Shown piece after piece: positions 1-11,494 of a DNA stretch of 64,000 nucleotides. Under the pieces are notes generated by a model. The model worked only from the letters and a program-made list of their open reading frames with translations. It ran no database searches and was not told the origin of the DNA. Location: NCBI GenBank assembly GCA_036417435.1, contig CM070899.1, positions 174,063,494 through 174,127,493 of the forward strand, written 5' to 3'. The translations under genes were made by a program, and so were the position numbers. How positions within the stretch are numbered: the first letter of the stretch is position 1; every line of letters starts with the position of its first letter. The DNA comes from Inia geoffrensis (lineage: Eukaryota > Chordata > Mammalia > Artiodactyla > Iniidae).

Positions 1-460
1 ATTCAGTACAGTCTCTTCACCATGGCCATTACCGTGAGGCCTCAGACTGCTTTCCCACCTCACCCTCCCCTGCGTGTTTTTAACAGTCCAGCCAAATGAG
101 GCTTCTTGATATTCCCAGAGTGTGTACCAGGCGCTACCATTTCCATGCCATGCCTCCTGCCCTTCCTTCCCTAACGCATCTCCACCTATCCACCTTCTAC
201 TTTTTCTTACAGACTTATCTCCAGTGACACCGTTCACAAAAGGATGAGGTGTCTCAGAGCCCTCCGAGAATTCTAGGCCTTTTTTAAGGCACTGGTTTGA
301 CTCTGCTTGGTATCGTAGGAGTTTGTTTCCTTCTCATTTCGGCATCTCTTTTTCATATATTCTTTTAGACCATATCAGGCTGTGCTGTCATTCACTTGTG
401 AATCCCCTGTGGCATCTACCACACAGGCATGCAATAAATAAATAGTTGTCGCACTGACTG
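1..460 (+). mobile_element. L2 LINE 3' fragment, diverged
   Basis: A pyrimidine-rich stretch with catgcctcctgcccttcc near 150 resembles the L2 3' region. It runs into a decayed tail around 425-445 (gcaataaataaatagttg) like the usual L2 ending. The left edge is cut by the window start. The family call is by eye and only moderately sure. Confidence 0.5.
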
Positions 461-779
461 AACCGACTGGAATTACAGTGCAAGCTGGACTGTTGACTAG
501 ACTGTCACCTTGGGAGACTTTCATACTTCTTGCTCTATTTATGACTTTCTTCCATAAGTAAGATGGCAATGAAAATACAGTGGGCTTCAAAGAACAGTAA
601 AATGTTTAAAATGAGAGAATAGGATCCAGAGGTCTGTCATAATGGTTCTGCTGGGTGATATTTAACTTAAACCTTCTGTTAATAGATAGAACTTTCAAAA
701 AGTTCATTCCGTCATTCTGCTATACTTCTGGCTTCTGACTGTATTTTCAGAAACCAGAAGTACTTAATCTAATACCTTA
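461..779. other. single-copy sequence, no gene seen
   Basis: No repeat or splice-bounded open frame is recognisable here. The 71-codon frame that ends in this stretch on the minus strand overlaps the L2 fragment and has no protein-like features. Confidence 0.5.
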
Positions 780-787
780 AAGTACAG

Positions 788-838
788 TGTGTGTATATAT
801 ATGTATATGTGTGTATGTGTACATAATATGCATATATA
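788..838. repeat. mixed TG/TA alternating purine-pyrimidine tract
   Basis: gtgtgtgtatatatatg is followed by imperfect tg/ta steps up to catatata. This is a simple repeat eroded by point changes. Confidence 0.8.
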
Positions 839-2333
839 GTGGTGGTGCTCTATTTTCAGTGGTGACGAGCACTATTAAATAAATTTAGTTCTTTGTGAAA
901 TTATTTTTGAACTGAATTGTGCTTAGGCCTCATGCCATTAACCTACACTGAAGGTGGCTTTAAAAATATAGTCTCCTAAAACTTGTTATGGTGGCTGTTA
1001 TTGGGGGAGGTGGTATGGTGCAATGCATTGCACAGTATCTGCTCCCCAAGTAACAGAGAGAGACAGACAGACACGGAGAGAAAGATCTTGTGTCTTAATA
1101 ACAGATATAGTTGGTCTTCTGCACTGATTTGTTTGCATCTTCTGGACATTATAAATAGTGACCAGAAACATTACTTTTAAAAAATGTGGTTTTTTGAACG
1201 CTCAGAGCATAATTTGTGGCCCACATCCAACAAGTATATAAACCTTCTGGCCTGCATTTTTTGTACTGGTTTACCTGGGTCTTCATCTTATCTTTCCTAC
1301 TCTCATTTAGCTTTGTCCAGCTTTTCTCCCTTAAAATCTTGTATTTGTTGTAGAGATGGGAAATAAGTAAATAAGAAGCAGTCACCATAATACCTACAGT
1401 TGTATATTACAAAGTTGCTTTTCTGCTTTCTTTTAATCTAACTCCAGTCCTTTGCCTTTATTCTGAGCACATATTTATATTTTGCAAAGCTTTAATTGAC
1501 CTCTTCCCAGTATTCTACTCTGAGAAGTCTTTCTTCTTCACTGAGGTTCACACAGGATGTCTTCCCTCACTATCCTCCAGACAATGATTCTGTTCAACTG
1601 AGGAAATTGCTGCAGAATGACAGACTAAGTAGTAATGCTTTTACTAAGACAGCTTCTCCCACAATTTATTGTGTCATATATTGCCTGGCCAAATGAACAG
1701 GATAGTATCTGAGGAAAGAATAGAATGTAAAATATTCTACGTTGTATTGTAACCAGACTTTGAACCCATTGCATATTTTTTCTTTGGTTTGTTTTTATTT
1801 TGCCCTCTTTAATTAAAAAGGTGGCAAGATATGGATTGATGGTACAGATAGGAGTATTTAAATAGAATTAGAGGTCTTGTCAGGAGCCTGTTAAAAATTG
1901 TAGATCTGAACATGGGGTCAGAAACTGTGTGACCTTCCTTGAAATACAGACTTGTAATCCCTTCCTCCAGAGGCCAGCCAAACACATCTAAGCAATAGTA
2001 ACTCTCCTTTCGCTTCCAAATTAAAATCAGCTGTCCTCACTGTTTCTGCTTCAGGCATTATAGTAGAAAGTGGCCAGGGATTTGTTCAAGAGAGGGTCAT
2101 AGAGGCAGGGATGCAGAATGACTTCCATTTTACTTTTCTGGAATCTTATGACTTAGCTCTTCCCTCTTCCTCCACCTTTTCTTTTTCACTCATTAACTGG
2201 AAAATTTCCCTAGAATACATATTACTCAAGGTCTCATCCTGCTTAGCTGATTGAGGCTATGAGACTATAGAGAGACTAATGAGAATTTGCCCTGCAGATA
2301 AACTGCATAAGAATCAGAATATTTAAAAGCCAA
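839..2333. other. single-copy sequence, no gene seen
   Basis: Moderately AT-rich DNA with only short chance open frames (up to 79 codons). A purine-rich patch at about 1057-1084 (agagagacagacagacac) is the only low-complexity element. No transposon was recognised with confidence. Confidence 0.5.
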
Positions 2334-2390
2334 TTTTCTACATATTCTATATTTTCTACATATTCAGTTTTCTACATTTTCTACAGATTG
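2334..2390. repeat. imperfect tandem repeat of a ttttctacat unit
   Basis: The core ttttctacat occurs about four times in under 60 bases with variable spacers, indicating local slippage or duplication. Confidence 0.65.
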
Positions 2391-4160
2391 GAGTGTTCAG
2401 TGATAGGAGAAGTCTACATAAAACTGATAAATTCTCTCTCAGCTTGCTGCTTGGTAGGTACACCCTGGTTTATTTAGATGAGGATAATGTGTTCTTTGGT
2501 CCATTTGGAATATGGAACATTCAACATGCAATGATGTTTTTTAGATAGTAATAATATCCTCTGTGTTTATATGTATCTGTTTGTAGCAGTAGCTCCCAAC
2601 TTTTTCTCTCTGAAACCGTAATTTGGACCCAATAAAATATTTATTTCCCTAAACCCTAAAAGGGAAGTAAGACAGGCAGAATTTATCATTTTACAATGTG
2701 GAGTTCATAAGTAATGCACCTGTAGGTGCATTTAGGGTATAACTCATGCTAAGTCTGTATACATTAACATACATATTTGCATAATTCTCTCCAAGACACA
2801 ATTTAGACTGCAGCTACCACTGACCCCATGAACCTGATTATTCAATTGGTATATTTTTGCTTGTTTGTTTAAAAGAGCCCACTGACCTTACTGCAGGCAC
2901 AGCAGTATCTGACTTCTTTTGGTTGCCCCCTCCCCTTCTCCTTTTGTTATCCATTTCCTTCAATACACTGAAAAAGGATCTATGAAGAAATTACATCAGT
3001 GTAATCTGCATTGCAAAATATTCATGAAAAAGTATATATGAAGTAATTTTTGCTATACTAACTCATATTTCAAGTGCACATGGGTTCCTGATATTTAAAT
3101 GAATCCTGTTCTGAACTTTTGATTAAAAAAACCTCTCAATTATTTTGCTAGGCTATAGTTTTATGTTTAAAATTAGCTATAGTGACTACATATGCATACT
3201 TCTTTCAAGAATTATATCATCTGATATTAGCTATTTATTTATATTAAGTGAAGTATAGTTGACTGATATTAGCTATTTTAATTGTGACTTTTTAGTATTT
3301 ATATTTCCTGGGAATATACACCTATAATTACTGTGGTTTTTTTTGGTAATTTAGTCCTTTTAGTAGACAATCAACTTGTCCTAACTTTATGTAACTAATT
3401 GCTAATTTACATATTTTGAATCTATTTTAGTTTCAATTATTTACAATTTTCTGTATTCCAAGAAACAAGAATTGAACTAAAAGGCATATTGCTGTGTATT
3501 TGCATTTTTGTTCTTTGGTTCTTGTTTGTTTGGAGAGGGAATAGAGAGGGTCATTTGAGTTTTTGTCACACGACAAAAGTTTAAAGAATATTTTAACACC
3601 TATTTGAAAACTCTGGATGCCCCATAAAAATAAAGTTGACTTGTAAGGTTAAAAAAAACGCCATTTCACATTTTAGTTTGAAAGTGTTCTTGCTGTATTG
3701 CTCAATGTCTTATTTTCATATGCTGATATAACATCATAGGGTATTGTATATCTTGCATAATATATATTATGTTTTGATTTATAATTTGAAAATTTTGCAT
3801 AGTTTTCTAAATGCTTAATTCTTTTATTCAAATTAAATGGATTTTATGAAAGCTTCTAGGTTGACATGAAGTATGTGTAAAAATATTTCCTATATCAGAA
3901 TAGTATAGTAATATTTGTAAATATGGCAAGACTTGCAAAATATTTATAATTATGTTGTGAAACAATTTTGATTGAGGCTAAATTGTCACTTATTATTTTG
4001 TACACATGTATTACATGTAATTGTGTTGCTCTTAATTTTCCCAGTCGATTTATCCCACAATTTATTTATCCAGGCTTCCAGTTATTTTTCCACAATTGGT
4101 TTATCCAATCTTCCATCAACAAAAAAATCAGTACTTTTTTTTTAATGGAATAGTGGCATG
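2391..4160. other. AT-rich single-copy sequence, no gene seen
   Basis: Very AT-rich with no open frame over 61 codons. It holds a perfect 7-bp inverted repeat with a 2-base spacer (tgcacctgtaggtgca, 2715-2730) and a 16-bp direct repeat (ctgatattagctattt at 3221-3236 and 3263-3278). No transposon is confidently identified, although 4050-4110 vaguely resembles antisense L1. Confidence 0.5.
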
Positions 4161-4164
4161 TTAT

Positions 4165-4740
4165 TTTTACTCCCGTTTTATTGAGATATAATTGATATAT
4201 AGCACAGTGTAAGTTTAAGGTGTATAGCATAATGAGTTGACTTCCATACATCATGAAATGATGACCACGGTAAGTTTGGAGAACATCCATAATCTCATAT
4301 AGATACAAAATAAAAGACAAAGAAAAAAACGTTTTCCTTGTGATGAGAACTCATGATTTACTCTCCTAAGAACTTTCACATATAATGCACAGTAATGTTA
4401 ATTACATTTATCATGTTGTATATTACATCCCTACTACTTATTTATCTTACAACTGGAATTTGTACCTTTTAACCACCTTTGTCACCATACAAAGATGCTA
4501 CATTATTATTGACTATATTCCCCAAACTGTACATTTCATCCCTGTGACTCATTCATTTTGTTAACTGGAAGCTTGTACCTCTTAATTTCCCTCACCTGTC
4601 AGTGCTGTTTTGAACATTGGTGCTGTAAATATCCTTGCATGCATCTCTTCATGTTCATATGTAGGACTTCTATTTAGAGGTAGAATTCATGGGTTATTGG
4701 GGCTGTGAATGTTCTGCTTTAAAATATAAAACCTGGGATA
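4165..4740 (-). mobile_element. L1M-type LINE 3' end, antisense
   Basis: Read on the plus strand it starts ttattgagatataattgata and continues with the order of segments typical of the reversed 3' untranslated region of old mammalian L1 (atgatgaccac, cttgtgatgagaac, acaactggaatttgtacctt). The L1 sense strand is therefore minus. The stretch after 4640 is a weaker match and may be another L1 segment. No coding capacity remains. Confidence 0.75.
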
Positions 4741-4849
4741 AGCCCTGGTAGATCTTCCGAGATAAAATACTTCAAAGATAAAGGCGTGTGGGACCCTGAT
4801 AATTATCCCTGTGCAAATATCACAGTCTTAATTACTTTAGCTTATAACA
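4741..4849. other. spacer between two antisense L1 pieces
   Basis: No recognisable feature. It may be diverged L1, since both flanking segments are antisense L1. Confidence 0.35.
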
Positions 4850-5050
4850 AATCTTTATGTCTGGTGGGACAAAGCTGTCCTCCTTCTTCTTGATCTTCAG
4901 AAGTGTCTTGGCTATTCTACAAGGCTCTTTGCTTTTCCATATCTATTTTAGAATAAACTTTTCAGGTTTCGCTAAAAACTCTGTTGAACCTTTGATTGAA
5001 ATCACATTATATCTCAGGGTCATTTGGTAAAGATTTCAATTTCTAAACAA
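4850..5050 (-). mobile_element. L1 LINE ORF2 fragment, antisense
   Basis: cttggctattctacaaggct followed by tttgcttttccatatctatt is the reversed signature of the L1 reverse-transcriptase region, where the sense strand encodes the segment ending in a Trp/Arg-rich stretch. The reading frame is broken by stops. It is probably part of the same old insertion as 4165-4740. Confidence 0.65.
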
Positions 5051-6024
5051 CTTGGAGATGATGTAATTTCTTTTCTACAACAGCTAAAAGCCAGAACAAG
5101 TACCACTGCGCTTCATAACAAATTGTTAATAGCGGTTTTTTGGCAAGTGACCTTTTTTCGTTGAAATGATGTCCTTAGATTGAGTGCTAGTGCCGTTTTC
5201 CTGATCACATCATGACACTAACCATACATCTAATTGTTTCTTAGGAAATAAGAGGGGAAAACCATAGGTTAATTAAAGTGAACAACTCAACTAAGGAAAA
5301 GAATGTTAATTCCTAACTTCTTAGAAACTACCACAAATGACAGGTGGTTGCCAGGTAAATAAACATGGAAATGACAGTTTCACAGGGTCATTCTAGTAAC
5401 CTGTCTCTGGACCAGCATAGCAGTACCAAGCAAGACTTTAAATTTGCTGCTTCCTAAGAATCAGCTCTGATGAGAATGGTGAAATCCTCTGGATTTAGCA
5501 TTCTCCTTCATGTTTGCTCTCTAGCTAATTAATATCAATTCCATGGCCGTTTTACATTGAACGAGAGTACACTTTACAAATTGCTACCATCTCAAGATAA
5601 TAGATTTATGATTTTATTTAGACTGTAGGCATTTATAAATTAAAGGTTTGTAATTTGCTTGATTTGAAATTCCTAACTTCATCTCCATCTCAGCACAGTT
5701 TATAAGTGGCCATTGCTCTGAACTCATGCATACTGATTTGGATATTTTTTAATCAGGAGTAAATGGACAAGCCAGGCAGGCTGTTTCATTTCTTTGTTAT
5801 TTAACCTTCATTATCTTTTTAACATCTGTGTTCATTTCAGATATTTTTAAAAACAAGCATGATTCAAAGTCATTTGCAGATGATAGTCTCATTGTCTGGA
5901 CATTGCAAAACAGCTTTACGCAGGAAGCCAGATTTGTGCAATCTCAGTTTTGTCAAGCTGTTTTTAGAAGAGCCGTTTGTAAAATAGGCACAGCCAATAC
6001 TGATTTTTCTGAAACCAAGCCCTG
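5051..6024. other. single-copy sequence, no gene seen
   Basis: No repeat recognised. The part from 5150 to 5330 has balanced composition and homeodomain-like sites (ctaattg, ggttaattaaag), a texture often seen in conserved non-coding DNA, but that is only suggestive. A 65-codon plus-strand frame at 5828-6025 abuts the L2 element and shows nothing protein-like. Confidence 0.45.
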
Positions 6025-6029
6025 ATGTC

Positions 6030-6700
6030 TGACTTGAGACTGCCTTTCTGTATCCCCAGTTCCCTTATCCTTGCTCTGGCAGGCACCATCATTTCCAGCC
6101 TAGTTCATTTCAATAGCTTCCCACCTTCCCTCCAACATAGTCCTGCTGGAATCCCTTCTTCATTCCATGGCCTGAAAGATCTTTCTGAAATGAAAATCTG
6201 TGTCACTGCTCTGCTGAAAATACCTTCCTGTCTTCCTAAGGGTCTCGCCCTAGAAGTCAAAGCCCTCAGTAACCTGGTCCTGGTTTACCTGTCCAGGTTC
6301 AAATGCATCACTTCCTCCGTTATACTCTCCCAAGTTTCCCATGCTCTCTTTCCCCAAGAAACTGCACATGCCATTCCCTCTTCTTGGAGCACCCTTTCCT
6401 CCTCTTCTTGGCTATTTGTCCTTCAGGTCTCAGCTTCATCTTGATTTTCAGCATTATTGTATCATTTCTCAGTGTTTCTCTGCCAGGTCCAAGTCTGGGA
6501 TGAGTACCTTGCCAAAGTGCACTCTACACCTCCTCATCCTGTCACTTATCGTCAGTGGTGTAACAGGCCATGCCTGCACTTGACTGTGAGCTGCCCAGGA
6601 CAATAGGCTGTATGGGACTGATCACCACTGCATCACTAGCTCCAAATATAGGAAGCCCTCTTTGAAAATTCATAGAATGGAGGAATCTGGACAGTGTTCC
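6030..6700 (+). mobile_element. L2 LINE 3' region
   Basis: The order of landmarks fits L2: cactgctctgctgaaaatac, then a stretch on small-company style C/T-rich DNA, then ccttcaggtctcagcttcat, tcacttatcgtcag, and ctgtgagctgcccaggacaa. The 139-codon open frame here (6025-6444) is a by-product of C/T-rich L2 DNA and is not a gene. Confidence 0.8.
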
Positions 6701-8015
6701 ACTTTGTATGATGGTACTACGTTTGTTCAGATTTATCACTCAGGCAAAGAGTTTTGTTTGTGCCTCATTTCTACATATTTCTTTGGGCAGAATTTCTCAG
6801 TCATAATTTCTTTAACATGATACCTGAGATTTAAATACCCATGATTAAAATGTGCAGAGAAACCAGAGATTGAGTGACTTCGGAGTAAGGGAATTTGTCA
6901 CATGCGTTTGTGAAGAACTGAGAATTCATTTACAAATGATGGTTTAAGAATGACCAAGTCCATAGTAAGCTGGGAAGAACAGAGAAAGGGATACTTTAAT
7001 GATTTATAATCCAGCAACTTGAATTGTCTGATAAAGTATTAAAATACATTCATTTGTTTCCTTGGAGAGAATTCCATAGTTTAAAAAAAGATGTATGGAT
7101 AAACAATGAATGAAGTAGAAATTAAGAGACTGAACTATGAAATTTGCATGAACAGCTTTCCAGGTATTTCAAAGCTAAAGATGCAAACTGGGAAATGTTC
7201 CCTGAAATTAGATACTTACAAGAGTTCCAGATACAAACCACTGGGCAGCCTTTGAAACATTTTTTCAGCGTAAGAGTCTTAAAGGTCTCTTAATACTGCA
7301 TACATCATAGCTTTTGTCAGGTCATTAATCTGTACCCAGAATGTGAGTTAACCCATTGATGTGAGTTAAGTCTTTCTGAGGTCTTGAACATGACCTACTT
7401 GCTGAAGTTTTGGTCAGAATTTTTCATATACTCAACGACTTGTATTTGTTACTCTCCAAGCACATTTTTCTCACCTTGCCTTTTTATTTATTGCTTCTCT
7501 AGAAACACTCTCCCAAGTTCTTCCTATATTCCACACTAATTTCATGGAGTGAACATCTAATAGTTTCATCTGCTCAGTATCTCTTACCCCCTTCTGGTAA
7601 CAGTACCTTCTCATTATTTGGGAATGTTCAGTCTTTTAGAAACAGCACCTCACCATCATTTAGGAATGTCATCTGTCTGACTCTATGTTGTTCACCTGGG
7701 CCTTTTATCATAATGTCATGCTTCTCCAGACAGTTCAGCATGTGTCCCAAAGGTGGATACTCATAATAACTTTTCATCTTGGACCTCAGGCCAATTAATT
7801 CTTGCCTAAATGTTATCTATACATTCTAGAAGAGAGAGGGTCTTTTAAAAAAAATTATTCTGGGGGTTGCTGCATTGGGAAGATATACATCTAAAGCCAT
7901 CTATAGTCTTAGACTTTCTGATAGCATAAATCAGAAAATTACTGTTTTTAGTTGAGATGTATTACTTGCCACTGAAAGAGTCTTGTTTTCAATTATATTG
8001 TTATGTGAATAATTA
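6701..8015. other. single-copy sequence with one copy of a 41-bp dispersed duplication
   Basis: No gene or clear transposon. It includes 7302-7342, one of two near-identical copies of a 41-bp sequence (see findings), and a short direct repeat of tgtgagttaa near 7343-7371. The segment 7440-7700 is C/T-rich and could be very old LINE sequence, but I cannot show it. Confidence 0.5.
7302..7342 (+). repeat. 41-bp direct repeat, copy 1
   Basis: Matches 8471-8511 at 40 of 41 positions in the same orientation. The flanks do not match. See the finding for interpretation. Confidence 0.95.
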
Positions 8016-8019
8016 CTTG

Positions 8020-8155
8020 ATTGAGGACTATTTCTCCTACTAGATTGTAAACTCTGAGGGTAGGAACCCAGTTTGTTGTACTTTTTTTGTTTTCTTAGCA
8101 CTTTTCAGAGTGTTTGGAATACAGAAGGTACTCGATAAGTATTTGTTAAATGAAA
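8020..8155 (+). mobile_element. L2 LINE 3' terminus
   Basis: Contains the typical L2 end: tagattgtaaactctgaggg, then a decayed core, then cagaaggtactcgataagta and tttgttaaatgaa. Only the last ~135 bases of the element are present. Confidence 0.75.
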
Positions 8156-8470
8156 TTTTTGAGTAAGTTCATTTGGGAGGTGTCCTCTCAGTGACCGTTA
8201 AAATAATTCAGTGCTTAGACATTAGGTGAGATTTATCAGATGAGTCAAAAGTTGCGACTGCAATCGATTTTTCCCTGTTGGTTTTCTTAAGTAATTTTTT
8301 GTCCCTTTCTCATTTTACAAATTAAATTATCTTACCTGGGTCTTATTTTTCTACTCTTTCTTATGTTTAATTTGTTGTCTTCCTTTTATTTTCCCTGCAG
8401 TTCCTATTATTTTATTTTTCTTATGTATCTAGATATACATTCCAGGAAGTAGAAAGGAGAAAATCTTAAC

Positions 8471-8511
8471 ACATCATAGCTTTTGTCAGGCCATTAATCT
8501 GTACCCAGAAT
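8471..8511 (+). repeat. 41-bp direct repeat, copy 2
   Basis: Second copy of the segment at 7302-7342. The single difference is c for t at 8491. It lies about 65 bases upstream of the CHR SINE and is not part of it. Confidence 0.95.
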
Positions 8512-8566
8512 TAAGAGGCAAAAAAGTGTTAAGCAGAAAATAGTTGATCCATAGCCAGTGCTTATT

Positions 8567-8890
8567 CATTTTATTTTTATTTTTTAAAAATTTATTTATT
8601 TATGTCTGCGTTGGGTCTTCGTTGCTGCATGCGGGCTTTCTCTAGTTGAGGCAAGCGAGGGCTACTCTTCGTTGCGATGGCTTCTCTTGTTGTGGAGCAC
8701 AGTCTCTAGGCACATGGGCTTCAGTAGTTGTGGCTCGCGGGCTCTAGAGTGCAGGCTCACTAGTTGTGGCGTGTGGGCTTAGTTGCTCCACAGCACGTGG
8801 GATCTTCCCGGACCAGGGATTGAACCCGCGTCCCCTGCATTGGCAGGCAGATTCTTAACCACTGTGCCACCAGGAAGTCCCATTTTATTT
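8567..8890 (-). mobile_element. CHR SINE, long form, with target duplications
   Basis: A minus-strand tRNA-derived SINE. The head is at the right end (reverse of gggacttcctggtggcacag; one base is missing from the usual stretch) and the A/T-rich tail at the left. The body keeps the central segment absent from the short forms (gctctagagtgcaggctc). Apparent target duplication cattttattt at 8567-8576 and 8881-8890. Confidence 0.93.
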
Positions 8891-9604
8891 ACTTAATACT
8901 TTTTTATTGGGATTTTCCAGATCATTAAAAATTTAAAAAGAAAATAAAAATAGTAAGATTATATTTCAGCATAAGACTGAGCACATAGTAGCTTCTCAAT
9001 TTAAACTTGGTTGACTTACTTATTGAATAAAGGCCCCCAAAGTCTGTTTTACTTCTAATTTTAAAATGCATTGACTCATTCCTCTATCTATTCACTTATT
9101 CAATAAGTAATCAATTTTTTAAAAAGTGAATGGAGGAATAAATCGATGCCTTTATTAGAAGTGAATAGGCTTGTGTAGGTTAATTGGAAACCTAGCCATT
9201 CTATCTCACATTCCTTACCTGTAAGTTGGGGACTACCATATGTTACACATTTATGTGTGATGCATGCTTAAAATATATGACATTTCCATGATATGATTGA
9301 AATCCATTTATAATGTTCTGTTCGCCTAGTAGTTTTCATATTAGTTCAGCTGTTCCTCCAATGGGATAATTTTAGTTGGAAGATATTTTTGTCCAGTCAG
9401 TTTAATTTCATAATTCACTGTTCTAGATAAAAGAAAAAACGGTTTCTATTCTTAAGTGATGTGATCTACAGAGAAACACGGACATGGACATAGCATGAGT
9501 CTAGTAGGAGAGCTACGGCAAGGGTCTGGCAGGGGTGGGCTTGGGGGAAGGCTCTCTCAGGGAGACAGCATTTGATTGCCTTACAGTTGTTAAAGGAAGC
9601 TTCT
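8891..9604. other. AT-rich single-copy sequence, no gene seen
   Basis: Contains a partly self-complementary, AT-rich patch at 9060-9165 (ttattcaataagtaatc with matching purine-rich sequence downstream). No gene, and no confidently identified transposon. Confidence 0.45.
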
Positions 9605-9735
9605 GATGCCAGACAGCCCTGGCTTGGGTCCAAACCTTGGCTCACCGTTCACCAGCTGAGTGACCTTGTACGAAAATATTAACTCCTGGAGCCTCCATTT
9701 CTTCATCTGTAATAAGGGAACAGAATTACTTATCT
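9605..9735 (+). mobile_element. MIR SINE fragment
   Basis: Landmarks in MIR order: gccctggcttgggtccaaac, gctgagtgaccttgta, then ctccatttcttcatctgtaa. Diverged, with the 3' part missing. Confidence 0.8.
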
Positions 9736-11040
9736 GCAGTGAAAAATTTCTGTTCTCTGCAGGTTTGGTGGGGTTGCCACAGAAATATAAGGAAGTGTGG
9801 AAGCAGTAGGTTGAGGGAAGACTGTAAACAAGGGGAAAAAAGTAGGGCAGAGCCAGGGAAGGAGTTCTCCGCAGAATGGTGAGCAGACTGAGGAGGCTTT
9901 CAGCACTGATTTAAGATACTAACTATTGAGGTACCCATGTTTCCAACTGCCTGAGATAAAACCATGTCATCTTTGGTACAGTAATAATCACACACAGTGG
10001 TACTGTTGCAGGTGTAGGAAGAATTAAGGCCAGTTAGCAATTTTGATGGCCACGTGAGCATCAGATGGCATGCAGAGGCCCCTCCAACGGGCTTCGACTT
10101 GCACAACTAGGTCCTGGAATACAAAGCACTGCTCTTTTTCTCAGTCCTCCCTTTCATTCAGCCGTAGCCTTGGGGAGGCTTTGGATTTGAATAACATTAT
10201 TCCAATAAAACGTACATTAAAAGAACACTCAAAGAATTTATTTTTAACAAACTCATGTTGTGTAAAGTGAGATGAAGCTCCCAGAAACAGTTTTCTTTTC
10301 TCGGCCTGGGCTGAGGACCCGAAATAAAATTCTACTGTGTCATCTACTTTGAAGCAAGAAAATAATTCTTTGACCTTATTAACATACTTGCTTCTAGGGA
10401 TAAATAAACTGCTGTATAAGATCACACAACTCCCTTGGATGAGTGACCAGTTAACCTTTTTGGATGGCAACATTCTATTTATGAAGAGACCCAAAATGCT
10501 ACGTGTGTCTTAGTGAATTTATCTGAAAAGGTAAGCAATATATATGTAAGAGCCTGACAGCTATCCTAAGATTTCATCGGTGAATGGAAGATAAGAAATG
10601 TCAAAATAAGAAATGAATAAAAGCCTTTAAGTATCCAGAGTTCCCTGAGCAGTTCCCATTTAACATTTTTCCACAGAACTACATGGAGGCCTTTGGTGTT
10701 TTTGTCAGGACAGCCCTACATGCATGGGCGGAAGAAGTGGACACGCTCATGTTGCTATTTGAGAGCCATGGAGCAACTCCTTGTTCCTATACTACTGTCA
10801 CCTACACTAGTGTGTCAGTGGCCGTTGACTTTAGAGAGTCATGTTTTGGGTTGAGGTCGTGTGTCTTGGAAAATATCAGTATTAAAAGGAGGAGCAATGG
10901 TCACTGACGGCCTTTCTGTTTGAAACCTTGTGGAACAGATGTGGTAAAGAGACAGATTGTCCAGGTTCAAACAGACCAGACAGGCAGGCCCCTGGTTAGA
11001 CCAACAACAGCAAGAAGTCATTAAGAATGTGTGTGGGCAT
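9736..11040. other. single-copy sequence with a 117-codon minus-strand open frame
   Basis: No repeats recognised. A minus-strand frame runs 10494 to 10141. On the plus strand, aacttgcttctag-like and tctgaaaaggtaagc (donor at 10530/10531) could frame a 132-base segment (10399-10530), but the acceptor is weak and there are in-frame stops. None of this amounts to a gene. Confidence 0.4.
10141..10494 (-). other. 117-codon open frame, unrecognised, probably chance
   Basis: The predicted product begins MGLFINRMLPSKKVNWSLIQ and is rich in Phe, Ser and Lys. I recognise no domain, signal peptide or membrane segment, and no poly-A or promoter frames it. It is one of the longer frames outside repeats in this window, which is the only reason to record it. 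Chance is the leading explanation. Confidence 0.1.
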
Positions 11041-11047
11041 GTGCATG

Positions 11048-11049
<2 letters not shown>

Positions 11050-11082
<33 letters not shown>

Positions 11083-11096
11083 CTGTGTGTGTATGG
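11050..11096. repeat. (GT)15 microsatellite with imperfect extension
   Basis: Uninterrupted gt repeats at 11051-11080, then atctgtgtgtgtatg. It also produces spurious Val/Cys and Thr/His repeats in open frames on the two strands. Confidence 0.97.
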
Positions 11097-11494
11097 TGAA
11101 GGTGTAGGGGTTACAGAGGCAGAGGAACAGGAATACCAAAGGAGGCCTGGGAGAGAATTGCTAAAGAGAGGTGGGTGGGCTCTGAGGACCAAACCAATAT
11201 ACGATGTCACTGTGTGTGTGTAGGGCATAGTGCTTAGTGTACCATTTTAATACATGTCTGCTGTTACAGTGTTCGCTCATAATCAAAAGTGAATACAGTT
11301 TTTCAAGATATCCAGATTACACAGTTGGATTAGCCTATAAACTGGAAGAAACTGGCTTAATTATATTATGATTAATAGGAACAAGGAGTTCCATCACTCT
11401 CAAACAACACCATGAATGTGTCTTATATTATGAATTACATTGAAATTAATATGCCATGAAGTTGGTGTTGATGAAGTTTAGTTCGCAGAATTAT
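11097..11494. other. single-copy sequence, no gene seen
   Basis: Nothing recognisable apart from a short gtgtgtgtg run near 11212-11221. Confidence 0.45.

Noticed and set aside
6025..6444. 139-codon plus-strand open frame
   Set aside because: Inside an L2 3' region, with two further overlapping frames, as expected from low stop density.
10957..11223. 88-codon frame with a Val/Cys repeat
   Set aside because: The repeat is the (GT)15 microsatellite in translation; flanks show nothing.
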